Shown: positions 1 to 11,739 of the stretch, in pieces | Layout of the letters: the number at the start of each line of letters is the position of its first letter | How positions within the stretch are numbered: the stretch's first letter is position 1 | From: Neocallimastix lanati (nom. inval.) | Taxonomy: Eukaryota > Neocallimastigomycota > Neocallimastigomycetes > Neocallimastigales > Neocallimastigaceae | Length of the DNA: 27,500 nt | Assembly (NCBI GenBank): GCA_016946835.1 | Contig: JACVTC010000010.1 | Coordinates: 890,001 to 917,500 of the forward strand | Direction: 5' to 3' | The notes under the pieces: model-generated | The model's database searches: none | Told to the model about the DNA's origin: nothing | The model's input: the letters and a program-made list of their open reading frames with translations, nothing else | Program-made: the position numbers and the translations under genes

Positions 1-325
<325 letters not shown>

Positions 326-985
326 AAAATCATCTGAAAATGAAACATTGAAAATTATAATTAATAGAAATATTCATATATATATATATGTATATTATTA
401 TTATTTTTTTTATTTTTTATTTTTTATTTTATCTTAATTTTTTTTTTTTTTTTTTTTTTTTTAAAATTTCAATATTATAATACTGTGATGATAACTTTAT
501 TTCATTGTATTTCGATCAAGGATTAATAAATTGATTCTGATAATTATATATAGCAGCCTTATTTTCAACATTAATCATTACATAATTAATTTTTATATCC
601 AATTCATTTAAAGAATTTAGATACTATATACAATGTTTAATGCAATCATTTATGCTGTAGCTTACTTTAATTATTTTTTGATTGATTTAACTAAAAAAAA
701 AAAAAAAAAAACACCATAACCAGGAGAATCAACGTTGTCCATAATAAATATTTTTATTATAAGTTTAAATTTATATAATAAAAATAACAATAATATCAAT
801 AATTACAATAACAATATTAATAGTAAAAGTAATATTAACTATAATTAATTGTGTACTTTACATATTTATAAAAAATTTACTAATATTTAATTCTCTTTAA
901 TTTTAATATTTGTAATATATGTAATGTACAAACATGATATATATATATATATATGAATGTTTTATTACAAAATTAACTTAAAAAC
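326..985. other. A+T-rich spacer, no gene seen
   Basis: Simple A/T sequence with a T25 run at 438-462, an A19 run near 692-711 and short (AT)n tracts. No open frame with biased codon use and no RNA gene is visible on either strand. Confidence 0.7.
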
Positions 986-1117
986 GATAAGAGAATGAAT
1001 GAACGTTAAATGTAGTGAAGTGAACGGAGACGAGTGAGACTCAAGCACAAAGCTTGCGACTGCGTAGAGCTCGAGATCAGTCGAGAGAGAACGAAACGGA
1101 ATAAGTGAATGAATGAA
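986..1117 (+). repeat. Left terminal inverted repeat
   Basis: The sequence begins GATAAGAGAATGAATGAACG and pairs with the complement of 2400-2529. The two arms are diverged, but the HindIII-like core AAAGCTTGCGACTGC is identical. Confidence 0.7.
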
Positions 1118-1559
1118 CGTACATGGTTTTTGATTATTATTATTATTTTTATTATTATTTTTATTTTTATTTTTAATTATTATTTTTGTTTTATTTTTTT
1201 GTATTTAATTTGGTGTGATTTTTATGCATATTTTCGTATAAAACCTATATCGTTTACATTTTTTAATATAGAGTCCAGAAATTAAATGAACTATAAACAG
1301 CTATGATTTATATTTAATGATGGCGTTTTTTTAAGCATATAGCAAATCTAGCTAGTTTAATTCATATTTAGCATATATTTTGCATATTTAATGCTTCAGA
1401 TCATAAACCGTTCAAACTAGCTAGGTTTTGCATTACTAACATATATATCATACACATATATCAACATATGCATAATTAGCGATAAAAACTAGTATAATAA
1501 TATGTGTGTGATTTTGGCAACTTTTATATATAATTGATATAATTTGATAGTTTGATACA

Positions 1560-2060
1560 TATGTTGATATTTTGCGATTATTGTTAGTTTATATATATAT
1601 TAATGATATTATGGTGGTTTTGTATGCTGTTTGATTGAACTTTTATGCTTATAATTGATATAAAATAGTGATAGATTTGATAGTTTATTGATAGTGTTTT
1701 TGCACAATATTTAGTATCAAATACATGATTATGTTTAGCATATATATTGATATAAATGATATAGTTGATTGATTGTATTTGTATGCCATTTTAGTGCTAA
1801 TTTATTATAATATATATAATTTTGATAGTTGTTTTGATATAGTTTTTGAACAATATTTCATGGTTTTGGCATACAAATGCAATGATTATGTTTTTAGCAT
1901 AATATTAATATAAACAATAACCATATTGCATTTGGATACCATTTTATATACGTGTTCGATGGTTGAATTTGATACTAATTTTGAGCAATATTTGTGTAGT
2001 TTTGGTATCCAAATACAATGATATACTATATCGTCCAATTATTAATATATTAAACATATA
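1560..2060. repeat. Degenerate ~140-bp tandem array inside the TIR element
   Basis: Three related blocks start near 1700 (GCACAATATTTAGTATC), 1848 (GAACAATATTTCATGG) and 1984 (GAGCAATATTTGTGTAG), with periods of about 146 and 136 bp. Each block holds a small inverted motif in which a 'TGTATTTGTATGCCA'-like arm is followed by its complement 'TGGCATACAAATGCA' (for example 1769-1783 and 1867-1881). The array fills most of the interior of the element and is non-coding. Confidence 0.55.
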
Positions 2061-2106
2061 TTTATGCTTAAAACTATGCTAAAAATGCTATCAAAATCAA
2101 TCAATC

Positions 2107-2205
2107 AAAAATAAAATAAAAATAAAATAAAAATAAAATAAAAATAAAATAAAAATAAAATAAAAATAAAATAAAAATAAAATAAAAATAAAATAAAAAT
2201 AAAAA
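2107..2205. repeat. (AAAATAAAATA)n 11-bp microsatellite
   Basis: A near-perfect run of an 11-base A/T unit lies within the right half of the TIR-bounded element. Confidence 0.85.
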
Positions 2206-2399
2206 TATAATTAATTTGCAAATCTTACACATGTATAGTTTTAGCATAATTATAGCATAAAAACAATATAAAAATATATTTAATTTCTGGACATAATATT
2301 AATCATAATATTAATATATGTTAAACAGGTATAGTTTTTGTATATATTTAGTATAGAAACCATATGATTTTAAAACCCTAAAAATATTTTGATAATTTC

Positions 2400-2529
2400 A
2401 TTCACTCATTCATTGATTATATTTTACTCACTCTCGGGGGATCTCGAACTTTATGCAGTCGCAAGCTTTGTGCTCGGTCTCACACTCCTATATTCGCTTC
2501 ATTTCATTTAACCATTCATTCGCTCAATC
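2400..2529 (-). repeat. Right terminal inverted repeat
   Basis: This is the inverted partner of 986-1117. It keeps the 20-base core at 2455-2474 and ends at GATTGAGCG when read on the minus strand. Confidence 0.7.
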
Positions 2530-2623
2530 ATTATTTCATAGACTAATTTATAATATTATAATGGACCTACTGTTTTTTTTTTATAATAAATAAACATCTT
2601 AAATGATGATTTAGTTGTATGAT

Positions 2624-2680
<57 letters not shown>

Positions 2681-2797
2681 GCTTTTTAAATAATTTTTTT
2701 TGCAATAAGAATTAATAGTTAGAAATTGAGTTATTTTAGATCGAAAAATACATTATTACTATTAATATATTTAAAATTAAATATAATCAATCAATCT
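2530..2797. other. A+T-rich spacer with T47 run
   Basis: A 47-base T run at 2628-2674 is the main feature. It could be the tail of a decayed minus-strand retroelement, but nothing recognisable follows it. No gene is seen. Confidence 0.6.
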
Positions 2798-3107
2798 ATA
2801 ATTACATAACTAAATAAATTAAGCTATTTTATTCAATTACTACTTTATAGGATTGATTAACTATATATATATTTATATATAATTTTTTTTCTGTCTTAAT
2901 GTGATTTAAATATCTTAAATGAATTAAAAATTCAAACTTTAATATTATATATATAATTACATAAATAAATAAATTAAGCTATTTTATTCAATTACTACTT
3001 TATAGGATTGATTAACTATATGTGTATTTATATATAATTTTTTTTCTGTCTTAATGTAATTTAAATATCTTAAATGAATTAAAAATTCAAACTTTAATAT
3101 TATATAT
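2798..3107. repeat. Direct tandem duplication, 155-bp unit, two copies
   Basis: The segment starting ATAATTACATAA at 2798 is repeated almost exactly from 2953 (offset 155). Both copies contain AAGCTATTTTATTCAATTAC, TATAGGATTGATTAACTATA and TTTTTCTGTCTTAATGT. Differences are a few substitutions and an (AT)n length change. Non-coding. Confidence 0.9.
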
Positions 3108-3133
3108 ATTAATAGAAAGATATTAAGTCACTT

Positions 3134-3306
3134 AAAGTTGACCTAATTGAAAAAAAAAAAAAGGAATTTTTAAAATTTAAGATTATATAATTACAAAATT
3201 TTTATACCAAATGAATAATATATATATATATTTTATTAAATGAAAAAAGATAAAGATATATTAAGATATTTTTATTATATTAATTATTAGAATTTTATTT
3301 TATTTT

Positions 3307-3348
<42 letters not shown>

Positions 3349-3883
3349 TTTATATTTTCTCATATATATATATTGATCTTGTATTTACATTTCACAATTA
3401 ATAGAATATTAAATATATAAATCAATAATATTAAAAATTGAAAAAAGGTAATTTTTAATTTAAAGTTGACATGTTTCAAAAAAAAAAAAACTAAAAAAAA
3501 AAAACAGGTATTTTTAAAATTTAAGATTAAATAATTATAAAATTTTTATACAAATGAATTATATATATTTATAAATAAAAAAAATAAAGATATATAAAGA
3601 TATTTTTATTGTATTAATTATTAGAATTTTAGATTTTTATTTTATTTATTTTATTTTTATTCATTTATTTATTATTATTTTTTTTTAAATATTTTCATAT
3701 ATATATATTGATTTTGCATTTACATTTCACAATTAATAGAATATTAAATATATAAATCTATAATAATAAAAATTGAAAAGAAAAATAATTTACAATTTAA
3801 AGTTTACATGTTTCAAAAAAAAAAAAAAAAAAAAAAAGGAATTTTGAAATTTAAACCAAAAAAATTAAAGATAAAGATAAAGA

Positions 3884-3890
<7 letters not shown>
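3134..3890. repeat. Tandem repeat, ~330-bp unit, two full copies and part of a third
   Basis: The start motif AAAGTTGAC/AAAGTTTAC occurs at 3134, 3462 and 3799, giving periods of 328 and 337 bp. Each full copy carries TTTAAAATTTAAGATTA, a TTATTAGAATTTTA block, a T-rich centre and TACATTTCACAATTAATAGA. The third copy breaks off in a (AT)n tract followed by T40 (3909-3948). Non-coding. Confidence 0.85.
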
Positions 3891-3949
<59 letters not shown>

Positions 3950-4006
3950 GATATTTATTCATTTATATATAAAATTTGACAATACAACATACACTTAACA
4001 TTGCTG

Positions 4007-4043
<37 letters not shown>

Positions 4044-5270
4044 TTTTTTTTATTTATTTATTTTGAAAATGCTTTTACTAAAACAAACAAATAAAAGAAA
4101 AAAATTAAAACAAAGCCAAAAATAAAATAAAATAAAATTATTTTTAGTTATATTGATTAATGTAAACTGTTATTCCAAATCATATTATCCATAACATTAA
4201 ATAATACTTATTATAATTAGTAAGAACATATAAATTATAATAAATTGAAGATAAAATTAAAAAAAAAAAAAAAATAAAATGGTTAAAATTTGAAATTATC
4301 TTTAAAATTTTATTTATAGTTATTAAGGATAATTATAATAAGTAATTATAATAATTAAAATTGAATTAAATATTAATATTCTATGGAAATAGATATAAAC
4401 ATTATTGTATTACATAAATAGAGAATATATGATAAAATTCTTTTTAAATTCATAAATTTCAATACTCCAATCGCATATATTAATAGAAAAACAAAATAAA
4501 AAGGGAAAAAACAAATACTACAAAAAAAAATATTGTTTAAACTTTTTTTTTTTTTTTTTTTTTTTTTTACTTCACATCACTTTTTTTTTTAACAAAAAAA
4601 AAAAAAAAAAAAAAGTTGTCAAATTAAAAAAAAAAATATTTTAATTTTGAGAAATATGTTTTTCTTACTGGTTACCATAAAAAAAAATAAAAATAAAAAT
4701 AAAAATAAAAATAAAAATAAAAATAAAAATAAAAATAAAAAATAGAAAAAAATTTAAACAATAAAATTATATATATTTTATTTATTTATTTTTATAATTA
4801 CATTTTAATTACTATTGAAAAATTATTTCTATTTTTATTCTTATTTTTTAATTATTTATTATCACTTTTATATTATATAATTAAAAATATCATATATAAT
4901 AATTTTAATTTTATATTATATTTTATGTATTTATAATACAATCAATAATTAAGGAAATATTATATTATGTTCTATCATGAATATTTAAATTTTTAAATAT
5001 TTTTATTTGTATATTAAAATATAATTTAGAATTTAACAACTTTAGTTGTGTTTTGATGGTTAAATATAATTATTTTATATAAATATGTATGTATGTAAAG
5101 GTTTTATAATACAATATTTATTAATTTGGAAATTATAGAAAAATTTTATAAAAAAATCTTATTATATATATAAAATAATTATGGAAAAGAAAAATTATTA
5201 TTTTATAGAATCATATTTTATTTTTTTTATTAATAAATATAATAATTATGATATATATATAATACCACTT
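3891..5270. other. A+T-rich spacer, no gene seen
   Basis: Contains T40 at 3909-3948, a (TTA)n tract near 4012-4042, paired T and A runs at 4542-4614, and a perfect (AAAAAT)n hexanucleotide array at 4681-4740. No coding frame or RNA gene is supported. Confidence 0.65.
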
Positions 5271-5275
5271 CAGAT

Positions 5276-5390
5276 TTTATTAAAAAAAAAATTTTTTTTT
5301 ATCAAAACAATGGTCTGTAATTCATATTATTATTAAAAAAAAAATTTTTTTTTTATCAAAACAATGGTCTGTAATTCATATTATTCATTA
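5276..5390. repeat. 54-bp tandem duplication
   Basis: An A10T10 palindrome followed by ATCAAAACAATGGTCTGTAA and TTCATATTATT occurs twice at an offset of 54 bp (ATCAAAACAA at 5301 and 5355). The two copies are identical, which suggests a recent event. Confidence 0.9.
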
Positions 5391-5489
5391 TAATTTTAAT
5401 AATTTCTTGAAATAATTAGTGAAATATTATCATATTTATAAATATTAAAATAAAATAATTAGAAATATTAACATGATATTTCTAAATAT

Positions 5490-5815
5490 TAAAATAAAGT
5501 AAAATAAAATAAAATAAAATAAAATAAAATAAAATAAAATAAAATAAAATAAAATAATTAGAAATATTAACATAATATTTATGAAAAATAAAATAAAAAA
5601 ATAAAATAAAATAAAATAAAATAAAATAATTAGAAAGATTAATATGATATTTATAAATATTAAAATAAAATGAAATAAAATAATTCGAAATACTAATAAA
5701 AAGAAAAAAAATAGAATGAAATAATTCGAAATATTAATAAAAAGAAAAAAAATAGAATGAAATAAAGTAATTAAAAATATTAAAAAAAAATAAAATGAAA
5801 TAAAATAATAATTAA
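5490..5815. repeat. (AAAAT)n array with interspersed 20-30 bp motif
   Basis: Pentanucleotide AAAAT runs alternate with a TAATTAGAAATATTAACATG-like motif (5456, 5557, 5625 and shorter derivatives near 5683 and 5722). Simple repeat growth mixed with short duplications; no coding content. Confidence 0.75.
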
Positions 5816-7389
5816 AGTATTATTTCTTAAAAGAAATTAATAAAAAAAAAAAAAAAGGATTAATAATTAGAAGAAAATTAATAAAATTAAATAATTAAAA
5901 GGATTATTAATTAGAAGAAAATTAATAAAATTAAATAATATCAAACTTTATATTGTTTTTATTCATATTTTTTTTTTAAACTTTTAATTTATTTAATAAT
6001 AGAATAATGAAATCTGAATAATAATAATTTAATAAATAAATAATTGAATAATAACCTGATAATAATAAAGAGAAAATAAATTAATAAATAATAAATTAAT
6101 AATTAAATAATAAAATTAAAATTTATAAAATAATTAATAATTATATAAAGAAATAATATGAAAAAACAAAAAACCAAAAAAAAAAAAAGAGAATTATAAA
6201 ATAAAATAAAATAAAATAAAATAATAAAAATTGAAATGAAAGAAATATAAATATATAAATATTTTTTTATAATTATTAAATTTTAATAATTAATTGTAAC
6301 AAATTTTAAATTATAATTAAAGTTTTTTTTTTTTTTTTTTGTTTTTATATTTTTTTAAACTTTTAATTTATTTTTTTTTTTATATTTCTTTATAAGAAAA
6401 ATAATTATATATAAAAAATTATATATATTAATTAAATAGATATAAATTGAATATATATAGATACATATAAATAATATATATATAAATGAATTAATATAAA
6501 TATAATATAAATATATTAAAATATAATCAATTATATTAATTATGATCCAGATCGTATCTTTAAAATTTTTAAAAACTTTAAAAATTAATAATTATTAAAG
6601 ATAGTCCATGTGTCACTTTTTTTTTTTTTTTTTCTATTTTCTATTTTCTATTTTATATGAATTATAATAAATATATTATTATAATAATTAATTATTAATA
6701 TTAATATTATTATTTTATGGTATTTTTTAAATAATAGAAAAAAAAAATTTTTTTTTTTCTTTTAAAATTATTTTATATAAAGAAGTTAACATCAATTTAA
6801 TATGTTAAAGTTATTTATATGAAATTTTGAAATAAAAAGAAAGAAAAAATTTATATATAAAGAAGAAGAAGAAGAAGAAAAAAGAAGTTTATATATTTTA
6901 ATAGATATAATTATATATAAACGAAATTGAATAATAATTATATCTAAATTTTTTTCAAATTCAATTTTTTTTTATTTTCAATTTCAATCAATCTTTTTTT
7001 TTTTTTTTTTTTTTTTGTTTTTATCACATAAAATTTAAAGATTTTAAAATAATGATATATTATCTTCCATAATTTCAACATATGTGACATACAATTATAT
7101 TAAAATTTCAAATATATATATATAATAATTAATTAAGAATCAATTTTAAATTTTCAAATTTTAAAAATTACTTATAATTTAATTCCATATTATTTTTTTT
7201 TTATCAAAAGAGAGTAATAATAATTCCAAAATCAAAAAAAAAAAAAATAATTAAATTAAATTATTAATTATACGTTAAAAACATATTATAATAAGAAAGG
7301 TAAAAAGAAAAAAAAAATTTCTTACTAAATTGATTTATAATAATATATTCAATCAAATTAAAATTTAAAAATTATAAAAGAAAAAAAAG

Positions 7390-7416
<27 letters not shown>
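5816..7416. other. A+T-rich spacer upstream of the LysM gene
   Basis: Simple A/T sequence with T runs at 6324-6340 and 6992-7016 and a (GAA)n patch near 6861-6880. The final 22 bases before the start codon at 7417 are an uninterrupted A run after GAATT, an A-rich leader of the kind common before start codons in such genomes. No promoter element can be singled out. Confidence 0.6.
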
Positions 7417-7421
<5 letters not shown>

Positions 7422-8617
7422 TACTCATGTTGTAAAGAAAACTGATACTTTAGAAGGTATTTCTGTAAAGTATAATGTATCCATTGCAAAAATAAAAAAA
7501 ATAAATAAAATATGGAATAATAGTATTCTCCTCTGTATGGATAAAATATTAATTCCAGAAGAAGATGTTATTACCTCCCCAACCCAAAGTAGAACTAATA
7601 GTATATATAGTGGAAGTATGTAATTTTTTTTTATTTTTATTTTTATTTTTATTTTTATTTTTATTTTTATTTTTATTTTTATTTTTTATTTTTATTTTTT
7701 TTTTTTTTTTTTAAATTTGTTAATAGAAATCAATATATATATATATATAAGATATCTGTATTTATATTTATATAATATAAATTTTTATGTATATAGATTT
7801 TTATGTATTATATAAATATGAATATATATATTTATATAATATACATTAATTATTTATAAAATAATTAAACATAATATATTAGAAAAAAAAATAAATATAT
7901 AATATTATATGTATTAATAATATATTTTTTTTATATTAATATATATATTAATATAATGTAATATAAAGTTGGAAATAAAAATACACATGATCTTGACAGT
8001 ACTGCTAATACTAATAATAATACTAATAATAATATATATAGTCCATTTACAATTGTTTATTCAGAAAGTGCTCCGAATTCTCCCATTGTTAAAAGTCCAA
8101 AAGCAGGTAGTATAAGTAGTTTTCATGGTTATAGTAATAGAATGATAAAGGAAGATGATTCGTTATCTGAAAGTTTAAACTATTATGACAATATAAATTC
8201 ATCCTCCCCTCTTCCTCACACAAAGTCGATCTCAAAATCTACTTCTGAACTTACTTCTCTTAATGAACTCTTTGAATCAATTGATAAATCTGTTATGGAT
8301 TCCGTTAATAAAAACAAAATTACCTTACCATTATTAATTAAAAATCAATTAGAAGTATATCAAGATATTCCAATTGATGATCCTTCAAAAAATAAAGGTT
8401 AATATTATTTAATTAATATACTTATTATTCATAATATATAAAACTCAATATATATATATAGTAGAAATATAAGGGATTAAAATTTTTATACTAATCTATT
8501 TTATTGATATTATCAATTATTTTTAATTTATATAATTCCTATTTATATGAATATATACATATATATATATATTATTATATTATATTATTTTTATACTTAT
8601 ATTATTATTTCATTGTA

Positions 8618-8648
<31 letters not shown>

Positions 8649-8680
8649 TATTTATTATTTATTTATTTTTATTTTTATTT

Positions 8681-8719
<39 letters not shown>

Positions 8720-9065
8720 AGTTATCCATAAAAGTTATTCTATTGGAGGTGTTGATGAAAATATTAAAAAATCCAATTTAAATTCTCCCTCATGTTCTTC
8801 ATCAACATTTTCATTCCATATAGATGGTTATACAACTGATGATTGTATTTCTCCTGCTGAAAATAGAAAATCATTTTTACGTCAAAAACAAGAAAAAGTT
8901 AATAGAATTATTGATAGACTTTCCATTTCTACGAAAATGGAAAGTATTCATAATTTTGTAAGTCTTTTTTCAGCACGAGAATTAAAATCTTCTCTTTCTG
9001 AATCTTCTAAAGATAATTTATTTAAACAGACTAGTAATTATATGGAATTAGCAAAAATTGTATAA
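7417..9065 (+). CDS. Intracellular LysM-domain protein (LYSMD1/2-like), three exons
   Basis: Exons are 7417-7615, 7969-8397 and 8722-9065. Introns begin GTATGT and GTTAAT and end AAAG and ACAG. Both junctions are phase 1 and the joined frame gives 323 residues. Residues about 3-47 are one LysM domain: H-V-V-K-K-T-D-T-L at the start, then GISVKYNVSIAKIKKINKIW, ending in K-I-L-I-P. This matches the pattern of LYSMD1/2 proteins, which have a single N-terminal LysM and no signal peptide. There is likewise no signal peptide or membrane segment here, so a cytosolic location is inferred. Residues about 50-240 are rich in Ser, Asn and Thr and probably disordered. The tail has a basic helix (RKSFLRQKQEKVNRIIDRLS) and no domain I recognise. 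LysM domains usually bind GlcNAc polymers, but the ligand of intracellular forms is not established. Domain call is firm; function unknown. Confidence 0.88.
7616..7968 (+). other. Intron 1 of the LysM gene
   Basis: GTATGT donor and TATAAAG acceptor, 353 bp. It contains a (TTTTTA)n hexanucleotide tract directly after the donor. The acceptor is the one that restores the frame (A + TT = Ile, then Gly-Asn-Lys) and removes an in-frame TAA at 7960. Confidence 0.8.
8398..8721 (+). other. Intron 2 of the LysM gene
   Basis: GTTAAT donor, then a long T-rich tract including a T26-class run, ending AAAACAG. Length 324 bp. The exon 2 G joins TT of exon 3 to give Val, followed by I-H-K. Poly-T here forms an extended polypyrimidine tract close to the acceptor and yields long poly-Phe false frames. 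Confidence 0.85.
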
Positions 9066-11273
9066 TATATCTATACTATACATATATATATTTATATAAA
9101 TTGATATAACAACAACAACAACAACAAAAAAAAAAAAAAAAAAAAAAAAAAGAATTAAAAATAACATTAACAATAATAGAAAAAAAAATAATAATTATAG
9201 ATAATAATAATATAAATAATAAGAATGGATATATCAATGATAATTAATATATCAATACGAATAAATAATTGAAGATTACAATTAATAATTTTATGGTAAT
9301 TAATAATTGTAATCAGTAATTTATATGTTTTGAACAATAACAAATATTTCATATTAATGAATAATAATAAAAAATAATTAATAATTATCATCAATAATTA
9401 AAAACATAAAAAAAAAAATTTTTTTTAATAGTTTATTTTTGATAATAATTAATAATTAAAATCAATATATAAATTAATATCATTAATAAAAACCAAGAAA
9501 ATAATTAAAATTAAAAAAAAAAAAAATATTAAAAACAATAAATGACAATAACAATAACAGAAAAAACAATAATCATAATAATATCAGTAAAAAAAACAAA
9601 AATAATAATAAAAATAAAAAAATAATTCATAATAATTATATAACAATTTAATAACAAATTACGATTTATATTACATTCATAAAAATAAATTTTAAATAAT
9701 CAGAATAAACATTCAACGTCATACTATAAATAATAATAATAATAATAATCATAATAATATAGAAAATAGTTATTGCTATTTTAGAAACGAGTAATTAAAT
9801 TTACTTAAGACAAAAATAATATTTTAATAATATATATATATATATAATATAAATATATTTACTATAGAGCGAAAAAAAACCTTAAATTATATATATATAT
9901 ATTTATTTTAAATTCCAATAATTTATTATAATTTATTAAAAAAATATTATTTTATTATAGAGGTATATAAATATATTCGCTTTTCACTATTATAGATTAA
10001 AACATACAAATAATCTATATTACATCAATCGAACTATATATATATACAAAAAAAAAAAAAAAAAAAAAAAATTACTATCTTATATATATATATTTTATAA
10101 TAAATATATATAATAATAATAATATTATTATTATTATTAATTTTATATTTCTTATAAGAAGATTATTATTAATATTCTCAATGTATTTCATACCTATTTA
10201 TTGATAATCTATTATTCTATTATATTTTATTTATTTATTTTTATTTTTATTTTTATTTTTTTTTTTATAACATCTTTTTCGAAATTAATTTTTTCAATGA
10301 AATAGTACAGAACACAACTTAAAATTAAATAATTTTCAAATTCTTTTTAGAATATATTTTAATATAAAAATGAAAAATGAAATTTACTATAAAAGTTCAT
10401 ATAAAAAAATATAAATGCAAAAAAAAAATATATATATATAAAATAAAAATAAAAAAAAAAAAAAAAAAAAAAAAAGAAAATAAATAATAAATTTAAAATA
10501 AAAATAAAAACAAAAATAAAAAAACAAAACAAATCAAAACAAAACAAAACAACAAAAAAAAAAAAAAAAGCAAAATAAATTAATAAAATAATTAATTTAA
10601 AAAAAAAAATGTTAAGCAATTTTTAAATTTTTTTTTTTTTATTTTTATTTAATATTTATTTTATGAATCTTAATAGGCTTATTAGATGTCAATTTTTTTA
10701 TTAATTAAAAGAAACTTTCAAATTTTTATTATACTTTTCATTTTCTCAGATAAAAATAATTTTTTTTTTTATTTTTAATTTTCGTTTTATATTGATAAAA
10801 ATAATTTTGTGTATGAATTAATTAAAATTGTCTCATTGTAGAGTTTTTGCTTTCCTTTTTTATATGTATAATTATTTAGGTTATTATTAATAATTTTTTT
10901 TTTTATTATATAATTTAAAATTTTTATATAATTTATATTTAAAAATTAATTATATAATATATATAAAATCTGTTAATATTATTTAATTTATTATGATTTA
11001 ATTATACTTTATAATGTTGCATTGATGAAGTATTCAAAAAATTTATGTATTAGCTATGTAGTTTAGCTACATTTATAGAATTTATGTAAAATGTACTGAA
11101 TATTTTTATGTTAATTGTAACATGATATAAAATATTGAACCTTAATGTTATTTTATAAAGAATTTATTAAAATTTTATGATATCTAAATTTCAATAATTA
11201 CAAAAATAATCAAATTATTTAAATAAATATATTTAAAAAATATGATTTAATACTATAAATTTATTTATAATTT
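9066..11273. other. A+T-rich intergenic region, no gene seen
   Basis: A (CAA)n tract (9108-9124) leads into an A28 run shortly after the LysM stop codon. Further A runs lie at 10048-10070 and 10451-10475, with (AAAACAAAAC)-like tracts near 10500-10570. Methionine-started frames on the minus strand at 9167-9394 and 10359-10619 are poly-Phe/Ile products of A runs. A weak hairpin TAGCTATGTAGTTTAGCTA sits at 11052-11070. Nothing else stands out. Confidence 0.65.
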
Positions 11274-11287
11274 AACATTAATAATTA
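11274..11287 (+). repeat. Target-site duplication, left copy (SINE-like element)
   Basis: AACATTAATAATTA is identical to 11504-11517 on the far side of the poly(A) tail. Because the tail is also A, the first one or two A are ambiguous. Confidence 0.85.
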
Positions 11288-11505
11288 CAGTGTCCAGCTC
11301 CTCTGGGATGGCAAGGACGCCACCTATAGTTGGCTCTGCTTTCCCTCGAGGATCGCGTAGGGTGCTTCTATATGGAGTTTCTTTGCTTATGGGGAGTTGA
11401 GAGCGTCGACGCCGTACCGGTATGGCAGTTAATCATACACCCATATTACTATATGGGGAAGACCAAAGTCTTCAGTCTATAAAAAAAAAAAAAAAAAAAA
11501 AAAAA
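11288..11505 (+). mobile_element. SINE-like retroelement with poly(A) tail and 14-bp target duplication
   Basis: A 193-bp body (11288-11480) of roughly balanced base composition sits in sequence that is otherwise nearly all A and T. It is followed by about 25 A and is bracketed by AACATTAATAATTA at 11274-11287 and 11504-11517. This is the hallmark of target-primed reverse transcription. The body has no open frame. Structure is prominent: a 10-bp palindrome GCGTCGACGC (11403-11412), a foldable GCCGTACCGGTATGGC (11411-11426), and two perfect hairpins abutting at 11440-11457 and 11458-11473, then AGTCTAT before the tail. A GCGTCGACGCC stretch resembles a polymerase III B box (8 of 11 to GGTTCGANTCC), but no good A box is evident. 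A SINE mobilised by the local LINE family is the best reading. A 5'-truncated LINE tail is the alternative. Confidence 0.8.
11440..11473 (+). other. Two abutting 3'-terminal RNA hairpins of the SINE-like element
   Basis: CCCATAT-TACT-ATATGGG (11440-11457) is a perfect 7-bp stem with a 4-base loop. GAAGAC-CAAA-GTCTTC (11458-11473) is a perfect 6-bp stem with a 4-base loop and starts at the next base. Conserved 3' stem-loops are the reverse-transcriptase recognition sites of L2-clade LINEs and their SINE partners; a similar role here is inferred. Confidence 0.75.
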
Positions 11506-11517
11506 CATTAATAATTA
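11504..11517 (+). repeat. Target-site duplication, right copy (SINE-like element)
   Basis: AACATTAATAATTA, identical to 11274-11287, directly follows the poly(A) tail. Confidence 0.85.
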
Positions 11518-11739
11518 TATAGTTATTTAATAATAAAATATTACTATTAGGGTGGTGGTTTTACATTAACCATATAAAGAACAAAAAGGATAGTTTTTTT
11601 TTTTACATCTCTCTTTTATATTTAATAAGTTACATAATAAAAGTAATTTTTGAGATATTAATAATATAAATATTAATAAAATATTAAAATAGTAATATTA
11701 ATATATTTATTGCTTTTTTTTTTTAAAAAAAAAAAAACA

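Larger units (their letters stand above)
986..2529. mobile_element. Non-coding element with ~130-bp terminal inverted repeats
   Basis: The left end (986-1117) and the reverse complement of the right end (2400-2529) align over about 130 bp. They share a perfect 20-base core AGCACAAAGCTTGCGACTGC (1044-1063 and, inverted, 2455-2474) and a GAATGAATG..TTAAATG outer block. These ends are clearly richer in G+C than everything around them. A second inverted pair, GTCCAGAAATTAAA at 1272 and its complement at 2280-2293, lies at similar depth from each end, so the inversion continues inward. No transposase-like frame is present between the ends. The structure fits a non-autonomous DNA transposon or foldback element of about 1.54 kb. 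I could not find a convincing target-site duplication at the edges, so the exact limits are uncertain by several bases. Confidence 0.7.

Noticed and set aside
8504-8716. Plus-strand poly-Phe frame upstream of LysM exon 3
   Set aside because: It is the intron's polypyrimidine tract; only the part after 8721 is coding and in the frame given by splicing.
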